Shown: positions 34,859-44,599, numbered from the stretch's first letter. The stretch is 64,000 bases of DNA from Dehalobacter alkaniphilus (GCA_040500365.1 CP148031.1:434001-498000), one strand, 5' to 3'. Numbers and translations are program-made. The notes: generated by a model from the letters alone, not told the origin.

Positions 34859-35551
34859 ATGCCAAAAAGAGGTAAGAAATACCTTGATGCTTTAAAAGCA
34901 TTTGATAATCAGGCTGTGTTTGAGCCGGCCGAAGCAATTGGTGTTGTAAAAACCAATGCCAAAGCAAAATTTGATGAGACAGTTGAAGTTGCTTTCAAAT
35001 TAGGAATCGATACCCGCCATGCTGATCAGCAGATCCGCGGAGCGGTTGTTCTTCCACATGGAACAGGCAAAACTTTAAGTGTACTTGTTTTTGCCAAGGG
35101 AGACAAAGCCAAAGAAGCCGAAGCTGCCGGCGCTGATTTTGTCGGAGCTGAAGAAATGGTTGAGAAAATCCAACAGGGCTGGTTTGGTTTTGACGTTGCT
35201 GTAGCGACACCGGATATGATGGGTACTGTCGGTAAGCTGGGTAAGCTTTTGGGACCTAAGGGCCTCATGCCGAACCCGAAGACCGGAACTGTATCGTTTG
35301 ATGTCGAAAGAGCAGTTAAAGAAATTAAAGCCGGTAAAGTGGAATACAGGGCTGATAAAGCCGGTATTATCCATGTACCGATCGGCAAGGTTTCTTTTGA
35401 TCAGGATAAGCTGATGGACAACTACAAGACCATTGCCGAAGTTGTCACAAAAGCAAAACCTGCAGCTGCCAAAGGACAGTATGTCCGTAGCGTAACGGTA
35501 TCTTCCACCATGGGACCAGGAGTGAAAATCAATCCTTTGAAAATTGTCTAA
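34859..35551 (+). CDS. rplA: 50S ribosomal protein L1
   Basis: 230 residues with the normal L1 sequence (GTGKTLSVLVFAKG, LMPNPKTGTV). Builds the mobile L1 stalk and can act as translational repressor of its own mRNA. Follows rplK across a 57-bp leader with AAGGAGG before the ATG. Confidence 0.97.
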   Translation: MPKRGKKYLDALKAFDNQAVFEPAEAIGVVKTNAKAKFDETVEVAFKLGIDTRHADQQIRGAVVLPHGTGKTLSVLVFAKGDKAKEAEAAGADFVGAEEMVEKIQQGWFGFDVAVATPDMMGTVGKLGKLLGPKGLMPNPKTGTVSFDVERAVKEIKAGKVEYRADKAGIIHVPIGKVSFDQDKLMDNYKTIAEVVTKAKPAAAKGQYVRSVTVSSTMGPGVKINPLKIV

Positions 35552-35629
35552 AGACTTTTTAAGGGCTGAGATATACCGACTTGACTGAAAAAAATTATAA
35601 CATTTTCCGCTGTAGAAAGCAGGCGCTTT

Positions 35630-35775
35630 ATTAAGCTTAATATCCTGCCGAGGTGGAGACAAGATCGTCTTTTGAAGACATGAAAGACATTAATAATCTT
35701 GCCTCTGCGCCCAGCAGAGGCTTGTTTATTGACAGCCATGGATGGCAACGAAACGCATACGACAGTGTGCGTTCG
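35630..35775 (+). ncRNA. Probable L10 leader RNA of rplJ-rplL
   Basis: The 239-bp gap between rplA and rplJ holds a strong GCCTCTGC/GCAGAGGC hairpin (about 35701-35721) followed by TTGTTT and, upstream, CCGAGGTGGAG. This matches the layout of the Firmicutes L10 leader, where the L10-L12 complex represses its own operon. The exact limits are uncertain. Confidence 0.6.
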
Positions 35776-35790
35776 GAAGGAGGTGTGTGT

Positions 35791-36315
35791 ATGCCAAATT
35801 TTGAAGAGAAGCAAAAAGTTGTTGAAGATATCAAACAGAAGTTTGAAGGTGCAAACGGAGTGATTCTGGCAGACTACAGAGGTCTGACGGTATCGCAGGT
35901 GACCAATTTGAGAGTGGAACTGCGCCAGGCTGGTATTGAATACCGCGTATTGAAAAATACAATGGTTCGCCGGGCTGCAGATGAAATCGGGATTACCGGT
36001 TTGGATGAATTTCTGGAAGGTCCTACTGCTTTAGCCTTTTCTACAGATCCTGTTGCTCCTGCGAAGATTCTCAGTGAATTCAGCAAGAAAAACAAGAGCC
36101 TGACCATTAAGGCCGGGGTTCTTGACGGCAAGGTCATTAACGCTGAAAAAGTAAAAGATCTCGCAAATCTTCCGTCCAGAGAAGTTCTTCTTTCCCAGGT
36201 ACTTGCTGGAATGCAAGGCCCGCTTCAAGGAATGGTCAATGTTCTGCAAGGGCCTATCCGCAAATTTGGTTATGCTTTGGAAGAAGTTCGTAAACTTAAA
36301 GAAGCCCAGGCATAG
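35791..36315 (+). CDS. rplJ: 50S ribosomal protein L10
   Basis: 174 residues, MPNFEEKQKVVEDIKQKF at the start. The N-terminal domain binds 23S rRNA and the C-terminal helix carries L7/L12 dimers. The start at 35791 is preceded by GGAAGGAGG; a longer frame from 35653 overlaps the leader and is not used. Autoregulated through the L10 leader. Confidence 0.96.
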   Translation: MPNFEEKQKVVEDIKQKFEGANGVILADYRGLTVSQVTNLRVELRQAGIEYRVLKNTMVRRAADEIGITGLDEFLEGPTALAFSTDPVAPAKILSEFSKKNKSLTIKAGVLDGKVINAEKVKDLANLPSREVLLSQVLAGMQGPLQGMVNVLQGPIRKFGYALEEVRKLKEAQA

Positions 36316-36373
36316 TCGAGGCACGGGATTCGATGCCCGAGGCCCGATGCATGCGCAGACTCTGGGACTATCC

Positions 36374-36410
36374 AACATCTGACACGAAGGTTTGGACGGT
36401 GCCGGATGTT
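36374..36410 (+). promoter_or_regulatory. Stem-loop between rplJ and rplL
   Basis: AACATCTG (36374-36381) pairs with CGGATGTT (36403-36410) over 8 bp with one wobble. Another GGG/CCC hairpin lies at about 36324-36340. The 161-bp gap is longer than usual. The structures may process or stabilise the mRNA to raise L7/L12 stoichiometry. No gene is seen here. Confidence 0.4.
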
Positions 36411-36476
36411 AACAGATCTAATGATGGTCAAAACAAAAATGAAAAATATGTGAATTATTTTAAGGAGGATATTCTA

Positions 36477-36854
36477 ATGTCCAAAACTGCTGAAATTTTA
36501 GAAGCCGTAAAAGGTATGACCGTTCTTGAGCTTGCTGAGCTCGTTAAAGCTTTCGAAGAAGAGTTTGGTGTAAGCGCTGCTGCTCCCGCAGCTGTTATGG
36601 CTGCCCCGGCAGCTGGCGCTGCTGCTCCTGTTGCTGAAGAGCAAACAGAATTTGATGTTATCCTGACCAGCGCTGGTGCTGCAAAGATCAACGTCATCAA
36701 AGTTGTCCGTGAAATCACTGGCCTGGGCTTAAAAGAAGCTAAAGATCTTGTTGACGGCGCACCGAAATCTGTCAAAGAAAAAATTACCAAAGAAGAAGCT
36801 GAAGCCATCAAAGCTAAACTTGTTGAAGCTGGTGCCGGCGTAGACGTAAAATAA
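36477..36854 (+). CDS. rplL: 50S ribosomal protein L7/L12
   Basis: 125 residues: an N-terminal dimerisation helix (MSKTAEILEAVKGMTVLELAE), an Ala/Pro-rich hinge (AAPAAVMAAPAAGAAAP) and the C-terminal factor-binding domain with GLGLKEAKDLVDGAPK. The start at 36477 follows GGAGGAT. A strong terminator follows. Confidence 0.97.
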   Translation: MSKTAEILEAVKGMTVLELAELVKAFEEEFGVSAAAPAAVMAAPAAGAAAPVAEEQTEFDVILTSAGAAKINVIKVVREITGLGLKEAKDLVDGAPKSVKEKITKEEAEAIKAKLVEAGAGVDVK

Positions 36855-36877
36855 TCTAAACGAAAAATGTACCGCAG

Positions 36878-36912
36878 ACTGAACCGGCCATGCTTAAGCC
36901 GGTTCAGTTTTT
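36878..36912 (+). terminator. Intrinsic terminator after rplL
   Basis: 11-bp stem (36878-36888 with 36898-36908) and TTTTT. It separates the ribosomal stalk genes from rpoB, which has its own upstream region. Confidence 0.92.
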
Positions 36913-37097
36913 ATTTGATGCCGGGTGCTCATGGATGTCAAATGTGTTCTGAACCAGGCTAATGGAATATTGAGTAGAAACAGGCAAAAAATATCTAAAT
37001 GCCTTTAACTTTTTGGAATTTAATATATAATAATAGATATTTAACCTTTAATGTCAGAAAAATGTTACAGGGATGATGATTAGTAAATAAAATATAC

Positions 37098-37126
37098 TTG
37101 ACAAATATCGGTATACTTGTTAGGAT
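37098..37126 (+). promoter_or_regulatory. Probable rpoBC promoter
   Basis: TTGACA (37098-37103), 17-bp spacer, TAGGAT (37121-37126). It lies 287 bp before rpoB, so the transcript has a long leader. Confidence 0.6.
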
Positions 37127-37228
37127 TAATAACTGTCACTGTGATCTTAAGCTAAGACAAACCAATAAAGTTGGGAGATAATAGTGTGGATGTATTGCAT
37201 CTCATGTGAGGCAGCTCCATAAACATTG

Positions 37229-37266
37229 AAGCGAGGTTTTTTCCCAAAAAGCCTTGCTTTTGGTTG
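37229..37266 (+). promoter_or_regulatory. Attenuator-like hairpin in the rpoB leader
   Basis: AAGCGAGG (37229-37236) and TTTTTT pair with AAAAA and CCTTGCTT (37252-37259), giving a long stem with a CCC loop. The following TTTGGTTGTTT resembles a weak terminator tail. It could attenuate rpoBC transcription. The rest of the 558-bp gap between rplL and rpoB shows no convincing gene. Confidence 0.5.
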
Positions 37267-37412
37267 TTTATGCCTATCTGCTCTTTGCTTTTTGGTGTTT
37301 GGATAGTAATGGATATTTGTATTAAGGTATTCGCAAACAATTATAATTATTTCTTGATTATCTAGTTTTCTGTTGGAACGATCAGGAAAAAACACTGGAA
37401 GGGTGAAACGGC

Positions 37413-40400
37413 ATGGTGAATCCTATCAAAGTTGGAACAAGAGAACGGGCAAGTTATGCGAGGCTTCGGGAAGTTCTGGATATGCCCAACTTAATCGAAA
37501 TTCAACAGAATTCCTACGAGTGGTTTCTGAAGGAAGGGCTTCGCGAAATGTTTCGCGACATTTCCCCGATTCAGGATTTTACCGGAAATCTGGTTTTGGA
37601 ATTCATAGACTACAGCCTCGGCGATCCAAAATATGAGGTCGAGGAATGCAAAGAACGTGACGTTACGTTTGCAGCGCCTCTCAGAGTCAAAGTACGCCTT
37701 ATTAATAAGGAAACAGGAGAGGTTAAGGAGCAGGAAGTGTTCATGGGGGACTTTCCCCTGATGACCGATAAAGGCACCTTCATTATTAATGGTGCGGAAC
37801 GTGTTATTGTCAGTCAGTTGGTAAGATCGCCCGGCGTTTATTATTCTGAAACAATCGACACCAGCGGTAAAAAGCTTTACGGCGCAACAATTATTCCGAA
37901 CCGTGGTGCCTGGCTGGAATTTGAGACAGATATTAATGATAATATTTTTGTCCGGGTTGACAGAACCCGTAAACTACCGGCTACTGTACTGGTCAGAGCC
38001 CTTGGCTATTCAACCAATGGCCGGATCCTCGAAGCGTTCGATGACAATGAGAACGTTAAAATTACGCTGGAAAGAGACAATACGGAATCAACGGAAGAAG
38101 CGCTGGTTGAGATTTATAAACGTCTTCGTCCTGGAGAACCGCCTACGGTGGAGAGTGCCCGCAGTCTTCTGGAATCCTTGTTCTTTGATCCCAGAAGATA
38201 TGATCTGGCAAAAGTAGGCCGTTATAAGCTGAACAACAAACTGGGTCTGGATATTCCCAAGAACATACGGCATTTAACATCCGAGGACATCATCGCATCG
38301 ATTTCTCGGATGCTTAAAATAATTAATGGTGAAGGACATATTGATGATATTGATCACCTTGGCAACAGACGTTTGCGTTCGGTTGGCGAGCTTCTTCAGA
38401 ATCAGTTCAGAATCGGTCTCTCCCGTATGGAGAGAGTGGTGAGAGAGAGAATGACGATTCAGGACATTGAGGGGATTACACCTCAGGTGCTGATCAATAT
38501 ACGTCCAGTCGTGGCCGCAATTAAAGAGTTTTTTGGAAGCAGCCAGTTATCACAGTTTATGGACCAGACCAATCCGCTGGCCGAGCTTACGCATAAACGC
38601 CGTCTCAGCGCGCTGGGACCTGGTGGTTTAAGCAGAGAGAGAGCCGGATTTGAAGTGCGTGACGTGCATCATTCCCACTATGGCCGGATGTGCCCGATTG
38701 AAACGCCTGAGGGTCCGAACATTGGTTTGATTGGTTCACTCAGCACATATGGACGCATTAATGAGTATGGCTTTATTGAGGCACCTTACCGCAAAGTAGA
38801 AAATGGCAAAGTGACGGATGAGATCCATTACTTAACAGCTGATGAAGAGGAAAAATATATTATTGCCCAGGCCAATGCCGCTGTTGGTGAAAATGGGGAG
38901 TTTTTAAGCGAAAAGATCGAAGCGCGCCACGGTGAAGATTTCGTCCTGGTTCCGCCGGTAAACATTCAGTATATGGACGTTTCGCCGAAGCAGATGGTAT
39001 CGATTGCGACCGCCTTGATTCCATTCCTCGAGCATGACGATGCTAACCGTGCTCTGATGGGTTCCAACATGCAGCGTCAGGCTGTGCCTCTACTCAGAAC
39101 AGATGCACCGTATATTGGCACCGGCATGGAGTATAAGGCTGCTGTTGATTCCGGTGTTTGTCTGGTTTCTCCAAAAGAAGGAACTGCTTTACGGGTTACT
39201 TCCGATGAGATCATCATTCAAAACAATGACGGTACAACAACCCGGAATAGACTTTTGAAATACACGCGCAGCAACCAGGGAACCTGTATCAATCAGAAAC
39301 CGATTGTTGTCAAAGGCCAGAGAATCGATGCTGGTCAGGTAATTGCCGACGGCCCGTCAACAGATAACGGAGAACTTGCCCTCGGGCGAAACGTTCTGGT
39401 AGCGTTTATGCCCTGGGAAGGATACAACTATGAGGATGCTATTCTGATCAGCGAGAAGCTGGTGAAAGAAGATTATTTTACGTCCATTCATATTGAGGAA
39501 TACGAAGCAGATGCCCGGGATACCAAACTTGGGCCTGAAGAGATTACCAGAGATATTCCAAACGTCGGAGAAGATGTTTTGAAAGATCTTGACGAACGTG
39601 GTATTATCCGGATCGGTGCCGAAGTGCGCCCTGGAGATATCTTAGTGGGCAAGGTTACTCCGAAAGGGGAAACAGAGCTTACGGCTGAAGAACGCCTGCT
39701 AAGAGCAATCTTTGGTGAGAAAGCCAGAGAAGTCAGGGATACTTCTTTACGTGTTCCGCATGGCGAGGCCGGAAAAGTTGTTGATGTTAAAGTATTTAAG
39801 CGCGAGAACGGCGATGAACTGGCCCCTGGGGTCAACCAACTCGTAAGAGTCTATATTGCCCAGAAACGTAAGATATCCGTCGGCGATAAAATGGCTGGAA
39901 GACACGGAAACAAAGGGGTTATTTCCAGAATTATGCGCCAGGAGGATATGCCTTTCATGCCGGACGGCACGCCGATTGAAATCGTTCTGAATCCGCTCGG
40001 TGTTCCATCTCGTATGAATATCGGACAGGTTCTGGAGACCCATCTTGGTTGGGCGGCGAAAGCACTGGGCATGTATATTGCCACACCGGTTTTTGACGGA
40101 GCCAGAGAAGATGATGTCTTTGATACCTTGAGAAAGGCCGGACTTCCCGGACATGGAAAATCCGTTCTTTATGACGGCCGTACCGGTGAGCCTTTTGATA
40201 ATGAAGTTACTGTTGGCTACATGTATATGCTGAAACTTCACCATCTTGTTGATGACAAGATCCATGCCCGTTCTACAGGTCCGTACTCGCTGGTCACCCA
40301 GCAGCCGCTCGGCGGTAAAGCGCAGTTCGGCGGTCAACGCTTCGGAGAGATGGAAGTTTGGGCACTTGAAGCTTATGGTGCATCGTTTACGCTGCAGGAG

Positions 40401-40853
40401 ATACTTACCGTTAAATCCGATGATGTGGTAGGTAGGGTCAAGACCTATGAAGCAATTGTCAAAGGTGAGAATATTCCTGAGCCGGGCGTGCCAGAATCGT
40501 TTAAGGTACTCATCAAGGAATTGCAGAGCCTTGGACTTGATGTTTCCGTACTTTCGGAAGAAGATCAGGAAATTGAAATTAAGGATCTGGATGATGATGT
40601 CACAGAAGTTGCCCATGAACTGGGAATGGATGATCAGTATTCCGTGATTGATGCCAATGACGAAAGCGGCATTGGCTATGATAATGAAGATGAGACTCTT
40701 GATGAAGATTTGGATGGCGATTTGAATGACAAAACTGAAGATTTCCCTGTCCTGAGTGTTCCCGAGTCTGACCTTGGTAATGATCTTGTTAATGATCTGG
40801 ACAATGATTTCAGCGACAACATGGATGACGATTTTGATCCAGATTACAAGTAA
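37413..40853 (+). CDS. rpoB: RNA polymerase beta subunit
   Basis: Catalytic core of RNA polymerase. 1146 residues with the full set of conserved regions, including the rifampicin pocket SSQLSQFMDQTNPLAE, THKRRLSALGPGG and the Switch-region GDKMAGRHGNKG. The sensitive-type residues are present at the classical resistance positions. The C-terminus is unusual: about the last 75 residues are very acidic (Asp/Glu with Asn). GGAAGGG before the ATG. Followed by rpoC 49 bp later. Confidence 0.98.
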   Translation: MVNPIKVGTRERASYARLREVLDMPNLIEIQQNSYEWFLKEGLREMFRDISPIQDFTGNLVLEFIDYSLGDPKYEVEECKERDVTFAAPLRVKVRLINKETGEVKEQEVFMGDFPLMTDKGTFIINGAERVIVSQLVRSPGVYYSETIDTSGKKLYGATIIPNRGAWLEFETDINDNIFVRVDRTRKLPATVLVRALGYSTNGRILEAFDDNENVKITLERDNTESTEEALVEIYKRLRPGEPPTVESARSLLESLFFDPRRYDLAKVGRYKLNNKLGLDIPKNIRHLTSEDIIASISRMLKIINGEGHIDDIDHLGNRRLRSVGELLQNQFRIGLSRMERVVRERMTIQDIEGITPQVLINIRPVVAAIKEFFGSSQLSQFMDQTNPLAELTHKRRLSALGPGGLSRERAGFEVRDVHHSHYGRMCPIETPEGPNIGLIGSLSTYGRINEYGFIEAPYRKVENGKVTDEIHYLTADEEEKYIIAQANAAVGENGEFLSEKIEARHGEDFVLVPPVNIQYMDVSPKQMVSIATALIPFLEHDDANRALMGSNMQRQAVPLLRTDAPYIGTGMEYKAAVDSGVCLVSPKEGTALRVTSDEIIIQNNDGTTTRNRLLKYTRSNQGTCINQKPIVVKGQRIDAGQVIADGPSTDNGELALGRNVLVAFMPWEGYNYEDAILISEKLVKEDYFTSIHIEEYEADARDTKLGPEEITRDIPNVGEDVLKDLDERGIIRIGAEVRPGDILVGKVTPKGETELTAEERLLRAIFGEKAREVRDTSLRVPHGEAGKVVDVKVFKRENGDELAPGVNQLVRVYIAQKRKISVGDKMAGRHGNKGVISRIMRQEDMPFMPDGTPIEIVLNPLGVPSRMNIGQVLETHLGWAAKALGMYIATPVFDGAREDDVFDTLRKAGLPGHGKSVLYDGRTGEPFDNEVTVGYMYMLKLHHLVDDKIHARSTGPYSLVTQQPLGGKAQFGGQRFGEMEVWALEAYGASFTLQEILTVKSDDVVGRVKTYEAIVKGENIPEPGVPESFKVLIKELQSLGLDVSVLSEEDQEIEIKDLDDDVTEVAHELGMDDQYSVIDANDESGIGYDNEDETLDEDLDGDLNDKTEDFPVLSVPESDLGNDLVNDLDNDFSDNMDDDFDPDYK

Positions 40854-40902
40854 AGTGTCCGTTTAGATCGAGAAAGCTTGATGGGCGAAAGGAGAGAATA
40901 CC

Positions 40903-43900
40903 GTGCTTGATGTGAATAATTTTGAGAGGATGCGTATCGGGTTGGCTTCTCCGGAGATGATCCGCAAATGGTCCTATGGGGAAGTAAAAAAACCTGAAAC
41001 CATTAATTACCGCACCTTAAAGCCCGAAAGAGAAGGTCTTTTCTGTGAAAAAATATTTGGCCCTACCCGTGACTGGGAGTGCCACTGCGGTAAATATAAG
41101 AGAGTCCGTTATAAAGGCATTATTTGTGACCGATGCGGTGTTGAAGTAACGAGGTCTAAAGTCCGCCGCGAGAGAATGGGACATATTGAGCTGGCTGCGC
41201 CGGTTTCCCATATCTGGTACTTCAAAGGGATTCCGAGCAGAATGGGGCTTCTGCTGGACATGTCACCGCGTTCTCTGGAAAAAGTTCTATATTTTGTCGC
41301 GTATATCGTTGTTGATCCAAAGGATACCTCCCTGATGAAAAAACAGCTTCTTACCGAGACAGAATACCGGGAGGCCAGGGAAAAATACGGCAGTGGCTTC
41401 AAGGCAGAGATGGGTGCTGAGGCCATCAAGGCGTTATTGGCCGAGATTGATCTAGATAAACTGAACGAAGAACTTCGCACCGAGCTTAAGGAAGTGTCCG
41501 GTCAGCGAAAAATCAGGGCGATCAGACGGCTGGAAGTTGTCGAAGCATTTAAACAGTCCGGAAACAGTCCGGAATGGATGGTTCTTGATGCGATCCCGGT
41601 TATTCCGCCAGAACTGCGGCCGATGGTTCAGCTGGATGGCGGAAGGTTTGCAACCTCCGACCTGAATGATCTGTACCGCAGGGTTATTAATAGAAATAAC
41701 AGGCTGAAAAAGCTTCTTGACCTTGGCGCTCCGGATATTATTGTCCGGAACGAAAAAAGAATGCTTCAAGAAGCTGTTGACGCACTGATTGACAATGGCC
41801 GTCGCGGACGGCCGGTTACCGGACCTGGCAACAGGCCGCTAAAATCGTTGAGTGATATGCTGAAAGGTAAGCAGGGAAGATTCCGTCAGAACCTTTTAGG
41901 AAAACGTGTTGACTATTCCGGACGTTCTGTTATCGTTGTAGGGCCGACACTGAAGCTTTCCCAGTGCGGGTTGCCGAAAGAGATGGCGATTGAGCTGTTT
42001 AAACCTTTCGTGATGAAAAACTTAGTTAATGAGGGTTATGCTCATAATATTAAAAGCGCCAAGCGAATGGTGGAAAGGGTAAGACCGGAAGTATGGGATG
42101 TCCTGGAAAAAGTCATTGCTGAGCATCCAGTGCTTCTGAACCGTGCCCCAACGCTGCACAGACTTGGAATTCAGGCTTTTGAGCCTATCCTTGTCGAAGG
42201 TAAGGCCCTGCAGATTCACCCGCTCGTTTGTACGGCTTACAATGCCGACTTCGATGGGGACCAGATGGCGGTTCACGTGCCGCTTTCCGCTGAGGCCCAG
42301 TCTGAAGCTCGGCTGCTGATGCTGTCCGCGCACAATATCCTGAACCCGAAAGACGGACGCCCGGTAGCTTCACCAACCAAAGATATGGTTCTGGGCTGCT
42401 ACTATCTGACAATGGAAAGACCTGGAGCCCTTGGTGAAGGCAAGATCTTCAAGGATCTGGATGAAGCGGTTCTGGCGTACAATTCCAAAGCTGTCCATCT
42501 TCAAGCCTTGATCAAGGTGCGCAAGGATGGAGAACTTCTGGAGACAACGACAGGAAGACTCATTTTCAATACCGTTATTCCTGAAGAAGCCGGTTATATA
42601 AACGAAATGGTCACTAAGAAGTCTTTAGATAAAATTGTTGCCAAGACTTACCGTTTTTGCGGTTACGAGAAGACAGCCTTATTGCTGGACGGAATAAAAA
42701 ATCTAGGCTTTAAGTTTTCGACACGAGCCGGAGTCACGGTCGGTATTGACGATATCCAGGTTCCCGAAGTCAAGAGAACGATTCTGGCCGAGGCGGATAT
42801 TGCTGTTGCCAAGACCGAACAGCAGTACCGACGCGGTCTCATTACCGATGAAGAGCGCAAGATCCTTGTTATCGAAATCTGGACTAAAGCCAATGATTCC
42901 GTAACGAAAGCTTTGATGGAATCACTGGATAAGTTTAATCCGGTTTATATGATGGCCAATTCCGGAGCGCGTGGTAATATTCAGCAGCTGCGTCAGCTGG
43001 CAGGGATGCGCGGACTGATGGCAGACCCGTCAGGCCGAACGATTGAACTGCCTATTAAAGCCAACTTCCGTGAAGGCCTGACTGTGTTGGAGTACTTTAT
43101 CTCTTCGCACGGTGCGCGTAAAGGTTTGGCTGACACCGCACTCAGAACTGCCGACTCCGGGTATCTGACCCGCAGACTCGTCGATGTATCCCAGGATGTC
43201 ATTGTCCGGGAGGATGATTGCGGCTCCGATAAAGGCATTATGGTCGAAGACATCAAGGAAGGCAGTGAAATGATCGAAAAACTGGAAGAACGTCTGGTAG
43301 GACGCTTCCTGGTAAGAGAGATCCGTCATCCTGAAACAGGCGAACTGCTGGCTTCTCCCGATTACGAAATCAGTGAAGAACAAGCTAAAGCGATTGCTGA
43401 TGTTTATGACAAAGTTGAGATAAGGTCCGTGCTGAACTGTAAGACCCGTTACGGCGTTTGCAAGAAATGCTACGGCAGAAACCTTGCCACCGGACGTCAG
43501 GTTGAAATCGGTGAAGCAGTCGGCATTATCGCTGCCCAATCTATCGGTGAACCTGGAACCCAGCTTACGATGCGTACTTTCCACACCGGTGGTGTTGCCG
43601 GAGACGACATTACTCAGGGTCTGCCGAGGGTAGAGGAACTGTTTGAAGCACGCAAGCCCAAAGGCCAGGCGATTATCTCCGAAATCAGTGGCACAATTAC
43701 GATCAGAGAAGTCAAAGGCCGCAGAGAAGTGGAAGTCACGAGCGAAACCGGGGAACAAGGAATCTATACCATACCGTTTGGTTCCCGCCTCAAAGTCAAG
43801 AATGGCCAGGTCATTTCCCCTGGTGACGAATTGACTGAAGGCAGCATTAATCCTCATGATACGCTGAAGATTAAGGGAATAATCGGTGTACAGGTCTATC

Positions 43901-44355
43901 TGCTCGGAGAAGTGCAGCGGGTATACCGTCTGCAGGGCGTTGATATCAATGACAAGCATATCGAGGTGATGGTCCGGCAGATGCTCAGAAAAGTTAAGAT
44001 AGAAGAAGCCGGAGACACCAGCCTTCTACCCGGCGGACTGATCGATATCTTCGAGTTTGAGGAGGAAAACGCGAAAGTCTTGCAGGAAGGCGGAGAACCT
44101 GCTGAATGCCGTCCGGTTCTGCTCGGAATTACCAAGGCTTCTCTCGCTACCGATTCCTTCCTCTCGGCAGCATCCTTCCAGGAGACAACCAGAGTACTCA
44201 CGGAAGCTGCTATTAAAGGAAAAGTCGATCCGTTGATTAGCCTGAAAGAGAATGTCATCATCGGAAAACTAATCCCTGCCGGTACCGGGATGTCCAAATA
44301 CCGCACCCTGAAAGTCACAGACAGCGGGGCACTTCAGTCCAGGACTGAAGTGTAG
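40903..44355 (+). CDS. rpoC: RNA polymerase beta' subunit
   Basis: 1150 residues, GTG start. N-terminal zinc-finger cysteines Cys60, Cys62, Cys75 and Cys78. The catalytic Mg site NADFDGDQMAVH has Asp449, Asp451 and Asp453. A second zinc site is in the CKTRYGVCKKCYG region. The trigger-loop and bridge-helix segments (MRTFHTGGVAGDDITQGLPR and others) are normal. The length is typical for clostridia without the large lineage inserts. GGAGAG before the start. Confidence 0.98.
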   Translation: MLDVNNFERMRIGLASPEMIRKWSYGEVKKPETINYRTLKPEREGLFCEKIFGPTRDWECHCGKYKRVRYKGIICDRCGVEVTRSKVRRERMGHIELAAPVSHIWYFKGIPSRMGLLLDMSPRSLEKVLYFVAYIVVDPKDTSLMKKQLLTETEYREAREKYGSGFKAEMGAEAIKALLAEIDLDKLNEELRTELKEVSGQRKIRAIRRLEVVEAFKQSGNSPEWMVLDAIPVIPPELRPMVQLDGGRFATSDLNDLYRRVINRNNRLKKLLDLGAPDIIVRNEKRMLQEAVDALIDNGRRGRPVTGPGNRPLKSLSDMLKGKQGRFRQNLLGKRVDYSGRSVIVVGPTLKLSQCGLPKEMAIELFKPFVMKNLVNEGYAHNIKSAKRMVERVRPEVWDVLEKVIAEHPVLLNRAPTLHRLGIQAFEPILVEGKALQIHPLVCTAYNADFDGDQMAVHVPLSAEAQSEARLLMLSAHNILNPKDGRPVASPTKDMVLGCYYLTMERPGALGEGKIFKDLDEAVLAYNSKAVHLQALIKVRKDGELLETTTGRLIFNTVIPEEAGYINEMVTKKSLDKIVAKTYRFCGYEKTALLLDGIKNLGFKFSTRAGVTVGIDDIQVPEVKRTILAEADIAVAKTEQQYRRGLITDEERKILVIEIWTKANDSVTKALMESLDKFNPVYMMANSGARGNIQQLRQLAGMRGLMADPSGRTIELPIKANFREGLTVLEYFISSHGARKGLADTALRTADSGYLTRRLVDVSQDVIVREDDCGSDKGIMVEDIKEGSEMIEKLEERLVGRFLVREIRHPETGELLASPDYEISEEQAKAIADVYDKVEIRSVLNCKTRYGVCKKCYGRNLATGRQVEIGEAVGIIAAQSIGEPGTQLTMRTFHTGGVAGDDITQGLPRVEELFEARKPKGQAIISEISGTITIREVKGRREVEVTSETGEQGIYTIPFGSRLKVKNGQVISPGDELTEGSINPHDTLKIKGIIGVQVYLLGEVQRVYRLQGVDINDKHIEVMVRQMLRKVKIEEAGDTSLLPGGLIDIFEFEEENAKVLQEGGEPAECRPVLLGITKASLATDSFLSAASFQETTRVLTEAAIKGKVDPLISLKENVIIGKLIPAGTGMSKYRTLKVTDSGALQSRTEV

Positions 44356-44390
44356 TACCATGTCAACCCTAAATCTTGTATATCCTGGCG

Positions 44391-44475
44391 GCAGATTTCT
44401 TGTAATACTGCGTTGTCATCAATCGGTATACGCTAGTATGCCTCAATCCTCCGTCTTGTCTTACAAGAAATCTGC
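44391..44475. repeat. 15-bp perfect inverted repeat with nested hairpin, rpoC downstream region
   Basis: GCAGATTTCTTGTAA (44391-44405) and TTACAAGAAATCTGC (44461-44475) are exact complements, 55 bp apart. The loop contains a second hairpin, GGTATAC/GTATGCC with one wobble pair. No T-run follows. It could be an RNA element, a mobile palindrome or an mRNA end structure. The 244-bp gap has no other gene. Confidence 0.7.
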
Positions 44476-44528
44476 TCACCATTATATTACAATTTCAGAG
44501 TTAACAAGGTACTAGCATAATTGTATTC

Positions 44529-44557
44529 TTGACACGAATATAGGTGACTGCTAAAAT
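44529..44557 (+). promoter_or_regulatory. Promoter before the L7Ae-like gene
   Basis: TTGACA (44529-44534), 17-bp spacer, TAAAAT (44552-44557), 42 bp before the start codon. Confidence 0.75.
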
Positions 44558-44599
44558 AATATAGTCTGATTTTAGGATAGGGGAGGAGAGCATTTTAAA

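Noticed and set aside
37147..37395. 82-residue minus-strand frame in the rpoB leader
   Set aside because: No ribosome site, no recognisable product, and it overlaps the leader hairpin.
39747..40616. 289-residue minus-strand frame inside rpoB
   Set aside because: Shadow of rpoB; codon use follows the sense strand.
43030..43959. 309-residue minus-strand frame inside rpoC
   Set aside because: Shadow of a conserved gene in another frame, without ribosome site or family resemblance.
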